Below are positions 34,567 to 42,372 of a stretch of 64,000 nucleotides of DNA, piece after piece. The DNA is taken from contig CAZYDJ010000001.1 of NCBI GenBank assembly GCA_964646035.1, positions 1 through 64,000 on the forward strand, in the 5' to 3' direction. Every line of letters starts with the position of its first letter. Positions within the stretch are counted from its first letter, which is position 1. The DNA comes from CAYLMM01 sp964646035. Its GTDB lineage: Bacteria > Krumholzibacteriota > Krumholzibacteriia > LZORAL124-64-63. The position numbers were made by a program, and so were the translations under genes. A model generated the notes under the pieces. The model had not been told where the DNA came from, did not search any database, and worked only from the letters and a program-made list of their open reading frames with translations.

Positions 34567-36528
34567 CTACTTCACGAGAGACAGCTTGCGAACCTGGTAT
34601 ACCTCGGAGCCGATACGCAGGCGCGCGAAGTACGTGCCGCTGGCCAGCTGCTGGCCCGCGGAGTTGCGGCCGTCCCAAGTCATGGCGTATTCGCCGGCCT
34701 CAAGAGTGCCGTTGTGCAGGGAGGTGATCATCTCGCCCTTGATGTTGTAGATGTTGAGCTGGGCAAGATTCGACCGCGTGAGGACGAACTTGATCTCCGT
34801 CTGCGGGTTGAACGGGTTCGGAGCGATGGACTGCAGGCCGCCCGCGGGCAGCACGCTGGGCAGTTCGTCGCCGATGCCCGTGATCGGGGCCAGGACATGG
34901 TCGTCACGATACGGGGTGATCTGGAAATCGCCGTACTCGTAATCCATGAATCCGGTGACCGACACGAAGTCGCCGATGGTCGGCTGATAAGTCAGCTCGA
35001 TGTTCGGATCGACACAGACGCTGTCCGCGCGGACATGGGTGTCGGAGATGATGTACTCACCGTAGCCCAGTGTGTCCATGACCGTCGAGATGACGGTGCG
35101 GACCCAGACGCTCTCGTAGGCTTCGCCGTAGACGCTGTCGCCGTCTTCCAGGGTATCGTCGCGCAGATAGCGCGTCGCGACCTTGGCCGCCCGGGGCATC
35201 GTATTGTTGTAGGAAACGATGTTCACGGCTGCGGAACCGGCCGAGGAGTGCGGGGCCATCTCGGTCAGGCCGTAGTACTCGTCGATGTAGCCGCCGACCT
35301 CTACCAGGTCGCCCTGGTAGACGGAGCCGTAGGCGCCGGAGCCATCATAGACGAGGAGGCCGGAGAACTGGCCTTCGCCGTCCTGCATGATGAACTTGCT
35401 GACCGTTCCCGCGTCGCCGGTGCCGGCGGTAACCACGCCGCGCACGTTGACGACCTTGCCGTAGTAGGACGAACTCTGGGAAAGGCTGTCCGGATGGGCG
35501 TACTGGACGTCGTAGATCGGAGTGAAGCCTACCGCGATCTCGTACCAGCCGCCGGGGGCCGCGCCGGGATTGTTCACGGTCTGAGCGGCTGTGTCGGTGG
35601 CCTGCACGTAGTAGTCGATCTGAACGCCGGTGTGGGTTGCCGGGATCGTGCCGGACCAGAGGTTGCCGCCGACGTTGGCCATGGCCACCGAGTTGAAGAT
35701 GCCGGTGCTGTCGCCGGCGTCGTCGCGGTAGTACAACATGGCCGAAGTGATGCCGGCGTCGTCGGTGATCGTCGCGGAGACGGTGACCACGTCGCTGGCC
35801 TCAGGCGTCCAGTTATCGCAAAAGACGCCGTCGATGATCGGAGCGGTGTCGCCCAGAGGATTCTCGATGATGTCGCTCTGGCGGCGGGGCTTGAGCTCGA
35901 TCAGCCCGTTGTAGCTCACGCAGATGCCGGAGGCGAGATACTCGTCGCCGTCGGCCATGGTGCCCAAGTCGATGCCGGTGTCCTTGTCGATGTAGACAAG
36001 AATGGTGTCTGTGCCGACGAAGAGCTTGAAATCACCGCTCGCGGTGGGAGACGTCCAGTTCTTCTCCACCACGGTGCCGATCACACCGATCAGGGAGCCG
36101 ACGCTCTCGTAATCGGCCAGAACCGCGTCGATGCCGAGGATCGCGGGATCGTATTCGGTCTCGAGACCCATGGGAACGAAGTTGAAAGGAGGCTGCAGCT
36201 GGATCTCGCCGCTGTAGGCGCCGACGGTGCCGGTGATCTGGACGCGATCGCCGTACACGAAGGTGTAGCCGGCGGTGGAGGTGTCATAGAAGCCGACGCC
36301 GCCTGTGTCGTCCTGGATGTAGTGGGTGCCGGTGTTGTAGACGCCCTTGGGCGAGGTGATCTTGCCCTCGATAGTCACGACTTGGCCGTAATAGGTAGCC
36401 GTCGCATCGGGCGTGCCGTCCAGGTTATAAACCTGGATGTCGTCAATGTCGACGGTCTGGGCGGAGGCCGCCCCGGTAAGCGCCAGCAGGAAGAGGGCTG
36501 CCAGCGCCACATTCACTAACTTCTTCAT
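34567..36528 (-). CDS. Secreted multi-OB protein with FlgD-type sorting domain
   Basis: This 653-residue protein has a signal peptide (MKKLVNVALAALFLLALTGAASA). The start at 36528 has AGAGGAG 9 bases upstream. OB-like modules appear at least three times: YYGQVVTIEGKITSPKG with VYGDRVQITGTV; YYGKVVNVRGVVTAG with YQGDLVEVGGYIDEYYGL; and YIISDTHVRAD with GDFVSVTGFMDYEYG. A beta-rich Ig-like part (VVTVSATITDDAGITSAMLYYRDD) lies between. The C-terminus is a FlgD-like Ig domain (IAPNPFNPQTEIKFVLTRS; MTWDGRNSAGQQLASGTYFA) ending RKLSLVK. Its OB rhythm resembles the three paralogues at 4-6 kb, but its C-terminal signal is of a different class. A TTGACA on the minus strand at 36604-36609 may belong to its promoter, though the -10 box is poor. 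Confidence 0.82.
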   Translation of the reverse strand: MKKLVNVALAALFLLALTGAASAQTVDIDDIQVYNLDGTPDATATYYGQVVTIEGKITSPKGVYNTGTHYIQDDTGGVGFYDTSTAGYTFVYGDRVQITGTVGAYSGEIQLQPPFNFVPMGLETEYDPAILGIDAVLADYESVGSLIGVIGTVVEKNWTSPTASGDFKLFVGTDTILVYIDKDTGIDLGTMADGDEYLASGICVSYNGLIELKPRRQSDIIENPLGDTAPIIDGVFCDNWTPEASDVVTVSATITDDAGITSAMLYYRDDAGDSTGIFNSVAMANVGGNLWSGTIPATHTGVQIDYYVQATDTAAQTVNNPGAAPGGWYEIAVGFTPIYDVQYAHPDSLSQSSSYYGKVVNVRGVVTAGTGDAGTVSKFIMQDGEGQFSGLLVYDGSGAYGSVYQGDLVEVGGYIDEYYGLTEMAPHSSAGSAAVNIVSYNNTMPRAAKVATRYLRDDTLEDGDSVYGEAYESVWVRTVISTVMDTLGYGEYIISDTHVRADSVCVDPNIELTYQPTIGDFVSVTGFMDYEYGDFQITPYRDDHVLAPITGIGDELPSVLPAGGLQSIAPNPFNPQTEIKFVLTRSNLAQLNIYNIKGEMITSLHNGTLEAGEYAMTWDGRNSAGQQLASGTYFARLRIGSEVYQVRKLSLVK

Positions 36529-36731
36529 TCTTGCCATCTCCTCTGCCAGAGGGGCGAATCAACTTTGCTTAGGAACAGTGCGTTCACAAGCCCGCGGAGT
36601 CAGTGTCAAGTTTGGACTATCGCAGAAGAGCGGAACGCAGTCGTTGCGCAGGGTTCTCGCGTGAAACCTCTGCATCCTAACTTGGTATCATATCACCTGA
36701 TTGCAAGCATGTCCACGGATTAGCAAAAAAA

Positions 36732-36745
36732 TCGGCCTAGACCGA
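36732..36745 (-). terminator. Short terminator of gpmI
   Basis: TCGG-cctaga-CCGA is a small stem flanked by A runs and followed on the minus strand by seven T, 63 bases past the gpmI stop. The stem is weak, so confidence is moderate. The other bases from 36529 to 36807 hold no gene. Confidence 0.5.
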
Positions 36746-36807
36746 AAAAACCGCCGGTGACGGCCCAAACCCCTTCAGAACGACTCCAAATACCCAAAAG
36801 GGGCAAT

Positions 36808-38382
36808 TCAGGACTCGGATATGACTGAGCGGCCGCTCATCTGCTCCGGTTTGGCCAGCTCCAAAAGGTCCAGAATCGTGGGCGCGATGTCCCGCAATCC
36901 GAAACTTCCCGCGGCGATCACGTCATTGCGGCCGGCGAATTTCTCGGCCACCAGAATCAAAGGCACTTCATTGAGGGTGTGATTGGTCAGCACCCGGCCG
37001 CTTTCGTCGATCATCTCCTCGCAGTTGCCGTGGTCGGCGGTAACCAGCATGGCGCCGCCGCGGTCCAGGACATCGGACACGATCCCGGCCAGAAGCCCGT
37101 CGAGGGTCTTGATCGCCGACACGGCCGCATCGAGTACACCGGTATGACCGACCATGTCCCCGTTGGCGAAGTTGACGACGATCAGATCGTGCTCGCCGGC
37201 GGCCACGGCCTCGCGCACGACGGCGGCGACGGCCGGGGCGCTCATCTCCGGCTGGAGATCGTAAGTGGCCACCTGCGGCGACGGGACCAGGCGCCGGTCC
37301 TCGCCGGGAAAAGGCTCCTCGCGTCCGCCGTTGAGGAAATAAGTCACGTGGGCGTATTTTTCGGTTTCAGCGGTGCGCAGGTTGCGCAGGCCGTTGGCCT
37401 CCAGAACGTCGGCCAGGATTCCCTGATGCACCTGGGGCGGGAAGAGCACCGGCAGATCGAGGTTCTCGTCGTAGAGGGTCATGCAGAGATATGCGACCGA
37501 CGGCCGCAAAGGGCGGTCGAAGCCGTCGAAATCATCTTTGTTGAAGGCCCAGGTCAGTTCGCGGGCCCGGTCGGCCCGGAAGTTCCAGAAGAAGACGCCG
37601 TCGCCGTCTTCGATCACTGCCAGCGGGGATCCGTCCGCGCCGACGATGACGTGGGGCTCGACGAACTCGTCGGTGATTCCCGCGGCGTAGGAATCGCGGA
37701 CCGCCTGCTCGGCGTCGCCGGCCTTTTCGCCTTCGCCGTGAACCAGGGCGCGCCAGGCCTTCTCCACCCGGGCCCATCTCTTGTCGCGATCCATGCCCCA
37801 GTAGCGGCCGCCGACCGATACGATCCGGCCGGCGCCCAGGCGATCGAGTTCCGCCTGCAATTCGCCCAGATAACGAAGTCCGCTTTCCGGGTCGGTATCG
37901 CGGCCGTCGAGGAATGCGTGTACGCAGATGTCGGCGATGCCGGCGTCCCTGGCCTCGCGCACGATGCCGTAGAGATGTTCGGTGTGGGAATGGACTCCGC
38001 CCGGAGAGACCAGCCCCAGCAGGTGCAGTCTGCCTTCCTTCCGCCGTACCGCGGATACGAAATCGCGCCAGGCCGGCACCTCGGACAGGCCGCCGGCCGC
38101 CATTACCCGGCTGACCCGGTTGAGGTCCTGGTCGATCACCCGGCCGGATCCGATGGTCAGATGGCCCACTTCGCTGTTGCCCATCTGCCCCTCGGGCAGA
38201 CCCACGGCGGGGCCGCAGCAGACAAGGCTGGTCCAGGGATAATCCACGAAGAGCGACTCGAAACAGGCGGGGCGGGCAAGCGCCACCGCGTTGCCCCGGT
38301 CGTGTCCGGGACCCTCCGGACGCAGGCCGACGCCGTCGAGGATGCAGAGCACCAGTGGTTTGCGCGTCGATCCGTCAGACAT
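36808..38382 (-). CDS. gpmI: 2,3-bisphosphoglycerate-independent phosphoglycerate mutase
   Basis: This 524-residue protein has the alkaline-phosphatase-fold motifs VLCILDGVGLR (metal Asp), GLPEGQMGNSEVGHLTIGSG (Ser that takes the phosphate, near residue 70), HAFLDGRDTDPESG, NFRADRARELTWAF, NFANGDMVGHTGVLDA and TADHGNCEEM. It interconverts 3- and 2-phosphoglycerate in glycolysis with two Mn ions. The second of two adjacent ATG codons (38382) is chosen for spacing from AGGAGG. It overlaps the end of the small upstream gene by 8 bases, so translation is coupled. Confidence 0.95.
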   Translation of the reverse strand: MSDGSTRKPLVLCILDGVGLRPEGPGHDRGNAVALARPACFESLFVDYPWTSLVCCGPAVGLPEGQMGNSEVGHLTIGSGRVIDQDLNRVSRVMAAGGLSEVPAWRDFVSAVRRKEGRLHLLGLVSPGGVHSHTEHLYGIVREARDAGIADICVHAFLDGRDTDPESGLRYLGELQAELDRLGAGRIVSVGGRYWGMDRDKRWARVEKAWRALVHGEGEKAGDAEQAVRDSYAAGITDEFVEPHVIVGADGSPLAVIEDGDGVFFWNFRADRARELTWAFNKDDFDGFDRPLRPSVAYLCMTLYDENLDLPVLFPPQVHQGILADVLEANGLRNLRTAETEKYAHVTYFLNGGREEPFPGEDRRLVPSPQVATYDLQPEMSAPAVAAVVREAVAAGEHDLIVVNFANGDMVGHTGVLDAAVSAIKTLDGLLAGIVSDVLDRGGAMLVTADHGNCEEMIDESGRVLTNHTLNEVPLILVAEKFAGRNDVIAAGSFGLRDIAPTILDLLELAKPEQMSGRSVISES

Positions 38383-38788
38383 CATGCCTCCTGAGTGTAC
38401 CGGCGGGCAGGACCCACAGATCGGTCCTGCCGAGAGCCATCACGAGCATCCGGTCCAGGGGAAATACGTTGCGGCGTTCCGGACCGGGGGCCGAGTCGTT
38501 CGATTCCGGTTCCGCAGTCGAACGGGCCACAAGATATGAACCGGCCTGCAGTACCGCACGGCAGACTTCTCGCCCGTCCGGCAGGAATTCCGAGATGCGC
38601 AGCCGGCCGAGCCGGATCACGACCTCTAGGCCGGGTTCGGGGCGAAAGATCTGATTGGCGGCCAAGGGAACGACCCGGGCCTCACGTCCCAGACTGCGGC
38701 TGAGCCCCGGTCTGCCCGAGAAGATCCTGGCAGCCCGGCCCAACGCCAGTTCACCAGCGCCGGCGGACTGCGGCATATCCGTCTTCAA
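38375..38788 (-). CDS. Small Crp-like effector-domain protein without DNA-binding domain
   Basis: This 137-residue protein probably starts at TTG 38788, which has AGGAGG 8 bases upstream; the first ATG is 4 codons later and badly spaced. The central part, NQIFRPEPGLEVVIRLGRLRISEFLPDGREVCRAVLQAGSYLV, matches the first half of Crp/Fnr cyclic-nucleotide-binding barrels (G-R-L-R-[IL]-S then PDGRE, then L-x-A-G). The usual helix C and helix-turn-helix are absent, and the end (LVMALGRTDLWVLPAGTLRR) replaces the second half of the barrel. It overlaps gpmI by 8 bases. A stand-alone sensor or a decayed regulator are both possible; the domain call is by eye. Confidence 0.6.
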   Translation of the reverse strand: MKTDMPQSAGAGELALGRAARIFSGRPGLSRSLGREARVVPLAANQIFRPEPGLEVVIRLGRLRISEFLPDGREVCRAVLQAGSYLVARSTAEPESNDSAPGPERRNVFPLDRMLVMALGRTDLWVLPAGTLRRHDV

Positions 38789-38864
38789 TCGCCATCCCTC
38801 CTATGTCTTGCGATCTGCGATCGACGGTAACATACGCCGTTGGCCCCCGCCAGCCCACCGGTTC

Positions 38865-38893
38865 TTGACATGCACCGGGGTCGACTCTAACGT
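38865..38893 (+). promoter_or_regulatory. Sigma-70 promoter of the thiamin operon
   Basis: A perfect TTGACA (38865-38870), a 17-base spacer and TAACGT (38888-38893) place the transcript start near 38900, 5 bases before the riboswitch. Confidence 0.8.
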
Positions 38894-38904
38894 AGCCGCA
38901 TATC

Positions 38905-38976
38905 CGTTAGGGGTGGTCGCAAGACCTGAGAGATACCCTTGGAACCTGAACCGGGTCATTCCGGCGTAGGGAAACG
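38905..38976 (+). promoter_or_regulatory. TPP riboswitch (THI element)
   Basis: The conserved THI-box pieces appear in order: TTAGGGGTGG, CCTGAGAGATACCC (CTGAGA 38926-38931), GGAACCTGAACCGGGT (ACCTGA 38944-38949), then CCGGCGTAGGGAA (38961-38973). The closing P1 stem pairs cgtt (38905-38908) with aacg (38973-38976). It binds thiamin pyrophosphate and should turn the downstream genes off when TPP is plentiful. It lies between a strong promoter and a TonB-dependent receptor gene. Confidence 0.95.
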
Positions 38977-39017
38977 TGATGAGAACCACGCGACCCACAC
39001 GTGCCGGCTTCCTGGGA

Positions 39018-39066
39018 GGGGCCGGTTTTCTGATGCCGGCCCCTGTAAGACCGTCCTTACAGGAGG
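39018..39066 (+). promoter_or_regulatory. Riboswitch expression platform covering the ribosome binding site
   Basis: Two overlapping hairpins are possible. One is GGGGCCGG (39018-39025) with CCGGCCCC (39036-39043). The other is CCTGTAAG (39042-39049) with CTTACAGG (39056-39063), whose 3' arm covers part of the AGGAGG site (39061-39066). They share bases 39042-39043, so they compete. Sequestration of the receptor's ribosome binding site is the likely switch output. No T run follows, which argues against control by termination. Confidence 0.65.
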
Positions 39067-39074
39067 CTCTCGTA

Positions 39075-41654
39075 ATGCTGTCCCAGTCCTTTCTCCGGCG
39101 AAGCCGCACCGGTGGATTCGTCGCTCCCCTGTTGATCCTGCCGAGCGCCCTGCTGCTGATCCTGTTGACGAGTTACGCCGCCTTCAGCGCCGAAACCGGG
39201 GAAAGCACGGTCCTGCTCGGGCGCGTGGCCGACGCCGCCAGCGGCGCGCCGCTGGCCAACGCCAACGTTTCGGTCCAGGGCTCGACCGCGGGCACCATGA
39301 CCACGAACGACGGCTGGTTCTCCCTGCGCGGAGCGCCGGACAGACCCTATACCCTGGTCGTCTCCTTCATCGGATACGAAACGTTGCTGCTGGCCGTGGA
39401 TCCCGCCTCGATCGCGCCGGGCGAGTTCCTGGAGCTGGCTCTCCAGCCCACCGTCTACGCGACGGAACAGATCGTCGTGACGGCTTCTCGCTACGGATCG
39501 GACCTGCACCTCAGCCAGACGAACATCCCCCGCGAGGAACTGCAGAGAAGAATCGCCGACACCGATATCCCGCTGCTGCTCGAGGACACGCCCGGGCTGT
39601 ACGCCAGCAGTGATGCGGGCAACGGCATCGGCTACACGTACCTGAAGATCCGCGGCTTCGACCAGCGGCGCGTCGGCGTGATGGTCAACGGCATCCCCCT
39701 GAACGATCCCGAGGACCACCAGGTCTACTGGGTTGATCTGCCCGACCTCGCATCCTCGCTCGAGGACGTCCAGGTGCAGCGCGGGGTCACCAACTCCCTG
39801 GGCGGGATGACAGCCATCGGCGGAACAGTCAACCTGGTGACCGACATCCTCTCGGTGGAGCCCCGGGCCAGGGCCGCCGCCTACGCCGGAAGCTACGGCA
39901 CGGCCAAGCAGTCGCTGCTCTACAACACCGGGCTGGTCAACGACCGGTTCAGTTCGGCGATGCGCATCAGCCATCTCGAGAGCGACGGCTACCGCGACCG
40001 GTCGGGCAGCGACCAGTGGGCCGTGTTCTGGAGCGGCCGCTACCAGACCCCGAACAGCGCCACCCAGATCAACATCTACACCGGACGCGAAAAGACCCTG
40101 CACGCCTGGGACGCGATCGACGAGGACACTCTCGAAAACGACCGCACATACAATCCCGAAACCTACGCCAACGCCGTCGACGACTTTCGGCAGCCCCATT
40201 ACGAGCTGCACCACCGCTGGAACGTGGGCGACAACCTCATGCTGAAGAACTCGGCCTTCGTCATCCACGGCGAGGGATTCTACGAGAACTTCAAGGATGA
40301 CCGGCAGGCCGGCGATTTCGGTCTCGACCGCTCCGACTTCCTGGGTCTCGATCCCGAGGCCGAAGTCGATCTGGTGCGGCGCAAGTGGGTCCGCAAGGAT
40401 CAGGTGGGTTGGGTGCCCCAGCTGATGATGGACCATTCCGGCGGCCGAACCGTGATCGGAGGCGACGTCTACACCTTCCACAGCAATCATTGGGGAGATG
40501 TGATCTCGGTCGAGGGCTTCACCCCCGACGACATGGTCGGAGGGCTGAAGTACCACGAGTACACCGGCGACAAGGTCGCGTGGTCGGCCTATGTGAACGA
40601 ACGCTGGGAGGCCCTACCCGGATTCACCCTGATGGCCGACCTGCAGTTCCAGCATAAGCGCTACGAATTCATGCAGGAACCGGCGGGCAATTTCCAGGGC
40701 GATCTGCGCAACGCCTACACCGTCGATTATGACTTCTTCAATCCCAAGGGCGGCTTCTTCTGGGATCTGCCGCGCGATCTGCTCGGCGGCGACACGGGGC
40801 TCTACGGTCACGTCGGACAGACCCATCGCGAACCCGCCGACAGCGATCTCTTCGACACCTGGGACGGCCCGGACGACCTGGGCGTCCAGCCGTTGTTCAG
40901 CCGTTCCGAGCCGGTGGACGAGAACGGCGACGGCAGCGTCGACTACGTGCGGTGGTACGATCCGCAGGTGCGGCAGGAGAAGGTGCTTAACTGGGAAGGC
41001 GGATTCAGCTGGCGTACGCGGGCGGTGTCCCTGACCGTCAACGGCTATTGGATGGATTTCGAGGACGAAATCGTTCCCTACGGCGCAGTGGACGATGACG
41101 GCCTCGCCATCCGCGGCAACGCCGACAAGACCCTGCACCGGGGAATCGAAATGGGGCTGGCGGCGCAGATCACGCCGGTCCACCGGCTGCGCCTGGCCGC
41201 GTCGAAGAGCTGGGACGAGTACGATCGGTTCAGCGTTTTCGAGGATGTCTGGGACTGGGATACCGGGGAATACCTGGGAACCACCGAGACGGACTACTCC
41301 GGCAATCCCATCCCGCTGTTCCCGGACCACCTGCTGAGCGCGACCGTGGAATCGGATCTCGGCCCCCTGGACACCAGCGTTCGCCTGCGTCGAGTCGGCA
41401 GGCAGCATCTCGACAATACCGGTCGAGACAATCGGGTCATCGACGCCTACACTACCGTGGATCTGGGCCTGAGCGCCGATCTGGCCGCCCTGGGCGGCGA
41501 GTCGCTTTCCGGAGCGTTTTTCGATTTTCGCCTGCGCAACCTGTTTGATGTGGAGTACGAGACCAACGGATATTACGATCCTTGGGCTGGAGGGAACATG
41601 AGGATTCCCGCCGCCAAACGTAATTTCCTGGCTGGGATCAGGGCTGCTTTCTGA
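39075..41654 (+). CDS. TonB-dependent outer-membrane receptor, predicted thiamin transporter
   Basis: This 859-residue protein is read from ATG 39075 (AGGAGG 8 bases upstream, after the switch hairpin). A signal segment (FVAPLLILPSALLLILLTSY) is followed by a carboxypeptidase-like CarboxypepD_reg domain (VLLGRVADAASGAPLANANVS, residues about 50-125). A plug domain has VTASRYGSDL, PGLYASSDAGNGIGYTYLKIRGFDQ and a TonB-type barrel running to the C-terminal Phe (KRNFLAGIRAAF). The N-terminal CarboxypepD_reg extension is typical of FCB receptors. TPP control and the thiN neighbour indicate uptake of thiamin or its phosphates. The thiN start lies 13 bases after its stop. Confidence 0.93.
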   Translation: MLSQSFLRRSRTGGFVAPLLILPSALLLILLTSYAAFSAETGESTVLLGRVADAASGAPLANANVSVQGSTAGTMTTNDGWFSLRGAPDRPYTLVVSFIGYETLLLAVDPASIAPGEFLELALQPTVYATEQIVVTASRYGSDLHLSQTNIPREELQRRIADTDIPLLLEDTPGLYASSDAGNGIGYTYLKIRGFDQRRVGVMVNGIPLNDPEDHQVYWVDLPDLASSLEDVQVQRGVTNSLGGMTAIGGTVNLVTDILSVEPRARAAAYAGSYGTAKQSLLYNTGLVNDRFSSAMRISHLESDGYRDRSGSDQWAVFWSGRYQTPNSATQINIYTGREKTLHAWDAIDEDTLENDRTYNPETYANAVDDFRQPHYELHHRWNVGDNLMLKNSAFVIHGEGFYENFKDDRQAGDFGLDRSDFLGLDPEAEVDLVRRKWVRKDQVGWVPQLMMDHSGGRTVIGGDVYTFHSNHWGDVISVEGFTPDDMVGGLKYHEYTGDKVAWSAYVNERWEALPGFTLMADLQFQHKRYEFMQEPAGNFQGDLRNAYTVDYDFFNPKGGFFWDLPRDLLGGDTGLYGHVGQTHREPADSDLFDTWDGPDDLGVQPLFSRSEPVDENGDGSVDYVRWYDPQVRQEKVLNWEGGFSWRTRAVSLTVNGYWMDFEDEIVPYGAVDDDGLAIRGNADKTLHRGIEMGLAAQITPVHRLRLAASKSWDEYDRFSVFEDVWDWDTGEYLGTTETDYSGNPIPLFPDHLLSATVESDLGPLDTSVRLRRVGRQHLDNTGRDNRVIDAYTTVDLGLSADLAALGGESLSGAFFDFRLRNLFDVEYETNGYYDPWAGGNMRIPAAKRNFLAGIRAAF

Positions 41655-41667
41655 TGGAAGGAAAAGC

Positions 41668-42372
41668 ATGAAAGAGAGAGGAGCCAGTTCTCTCATCTTT
41701 CCGATCGGCGGGCGCCGGGCTGTCGTGCTGTGCGACGGCCCCCTGCCTCCGTCCCCCCTGATCGAATATTGGCTCGACGGAGCCGAAATGTTCATCTGCG
41801 CCGACGGGGCCGGATATCCTTATGATGAGATTCCCCGGCCGCCGGACATCGTCATCGGCGATTTCGACTCCCTGAGCGGCCATTTGTTGTCGGGACGTTC
41901 CGGGCCCCGCTATCTGCAGTCGACCGACCAGGACACCACCGACTCCGAGAAGGCCCTGGTCTTCTGCGCCGGCGAAGGCGTCGCTGAAGTTGTGCTGCTC
42001 GGCGCCACCGGCTGGCTGATCGACCACACCCTGTACAACGTCTCGCTCCTCGAGAAATTCGCCGACCGGCTGCGGATCTGCCTTTCGGATCGCTTCAGCA
42101 GCACGGTGCGTATAGGGCCCGGGGAATCGACGCACTGGCATCTTCCGGCCGGGACGCCGTTCTCTCTCAGCCCGCTGACCGGCAATGCGAAAGGCGTCAC
42201 CATCGCCGGCGCCGAGTTTTCGCGGCGCGAGTTCGACATCGACGGCAAAGGTCCGGCCACGATCTCCAATACCGTCGCCGAGCCTCCCCTCTTCCTTGAA
42301 ATCACTTCCGGATCGCTGCTGTTCACCGTGCGCCACGATCTCTCGGAGCAGGGCCATACGGTGGTCCCCTGA
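41668..42372 (+). CDS. thiN: Thiamine pyrophosphokinase
   Basis: This 234-residue protein has the family motifs ICADGAGYPY, IVIGDFDSLS (residues 61-70, metal and ATP site), STDQDTTDSEKAL (85-97) and GATGWLIDHTLYN (112-124). A C-terminal thiamin-binding beta domain follows (GVTIAGAEFSRREFDIDGKGP, then ISN). It makes TPP from thiamin and ATP. In this operon it traps imported thiamin as TPP, which in turn shuts the riboswitch. Its stop overlaps the next start by one base (TGATG). Confidence 0.93.
   Translation: MKERGASSLIFPIGGRRAVVLCDGPLPPSPLIEYWLDGAEMFICADGAGYPYDEIPRPPDIVIGDFDSLSGHLLSGRSGPRYLQSTDQDTTDSEKALVFCAGEGVAEVVLLGATGWLIDHTLYNVSLLEKFADRLRICLSDRFSSTVRIGPGESTHWHLPAGTPFSLSPLTGNAKGVTIAGAEFSRREFDIDGKGPATISNTVAEPPLFLEITSGSLLFTVRHDLSEQGHTVVP

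Noticed and set aside
34567..36528. Nuclease activity for the OB-fold secreted protein
   Set aside because: OB-like modules occur with exported nucleases, but no nuclease motif is visible in this protein.
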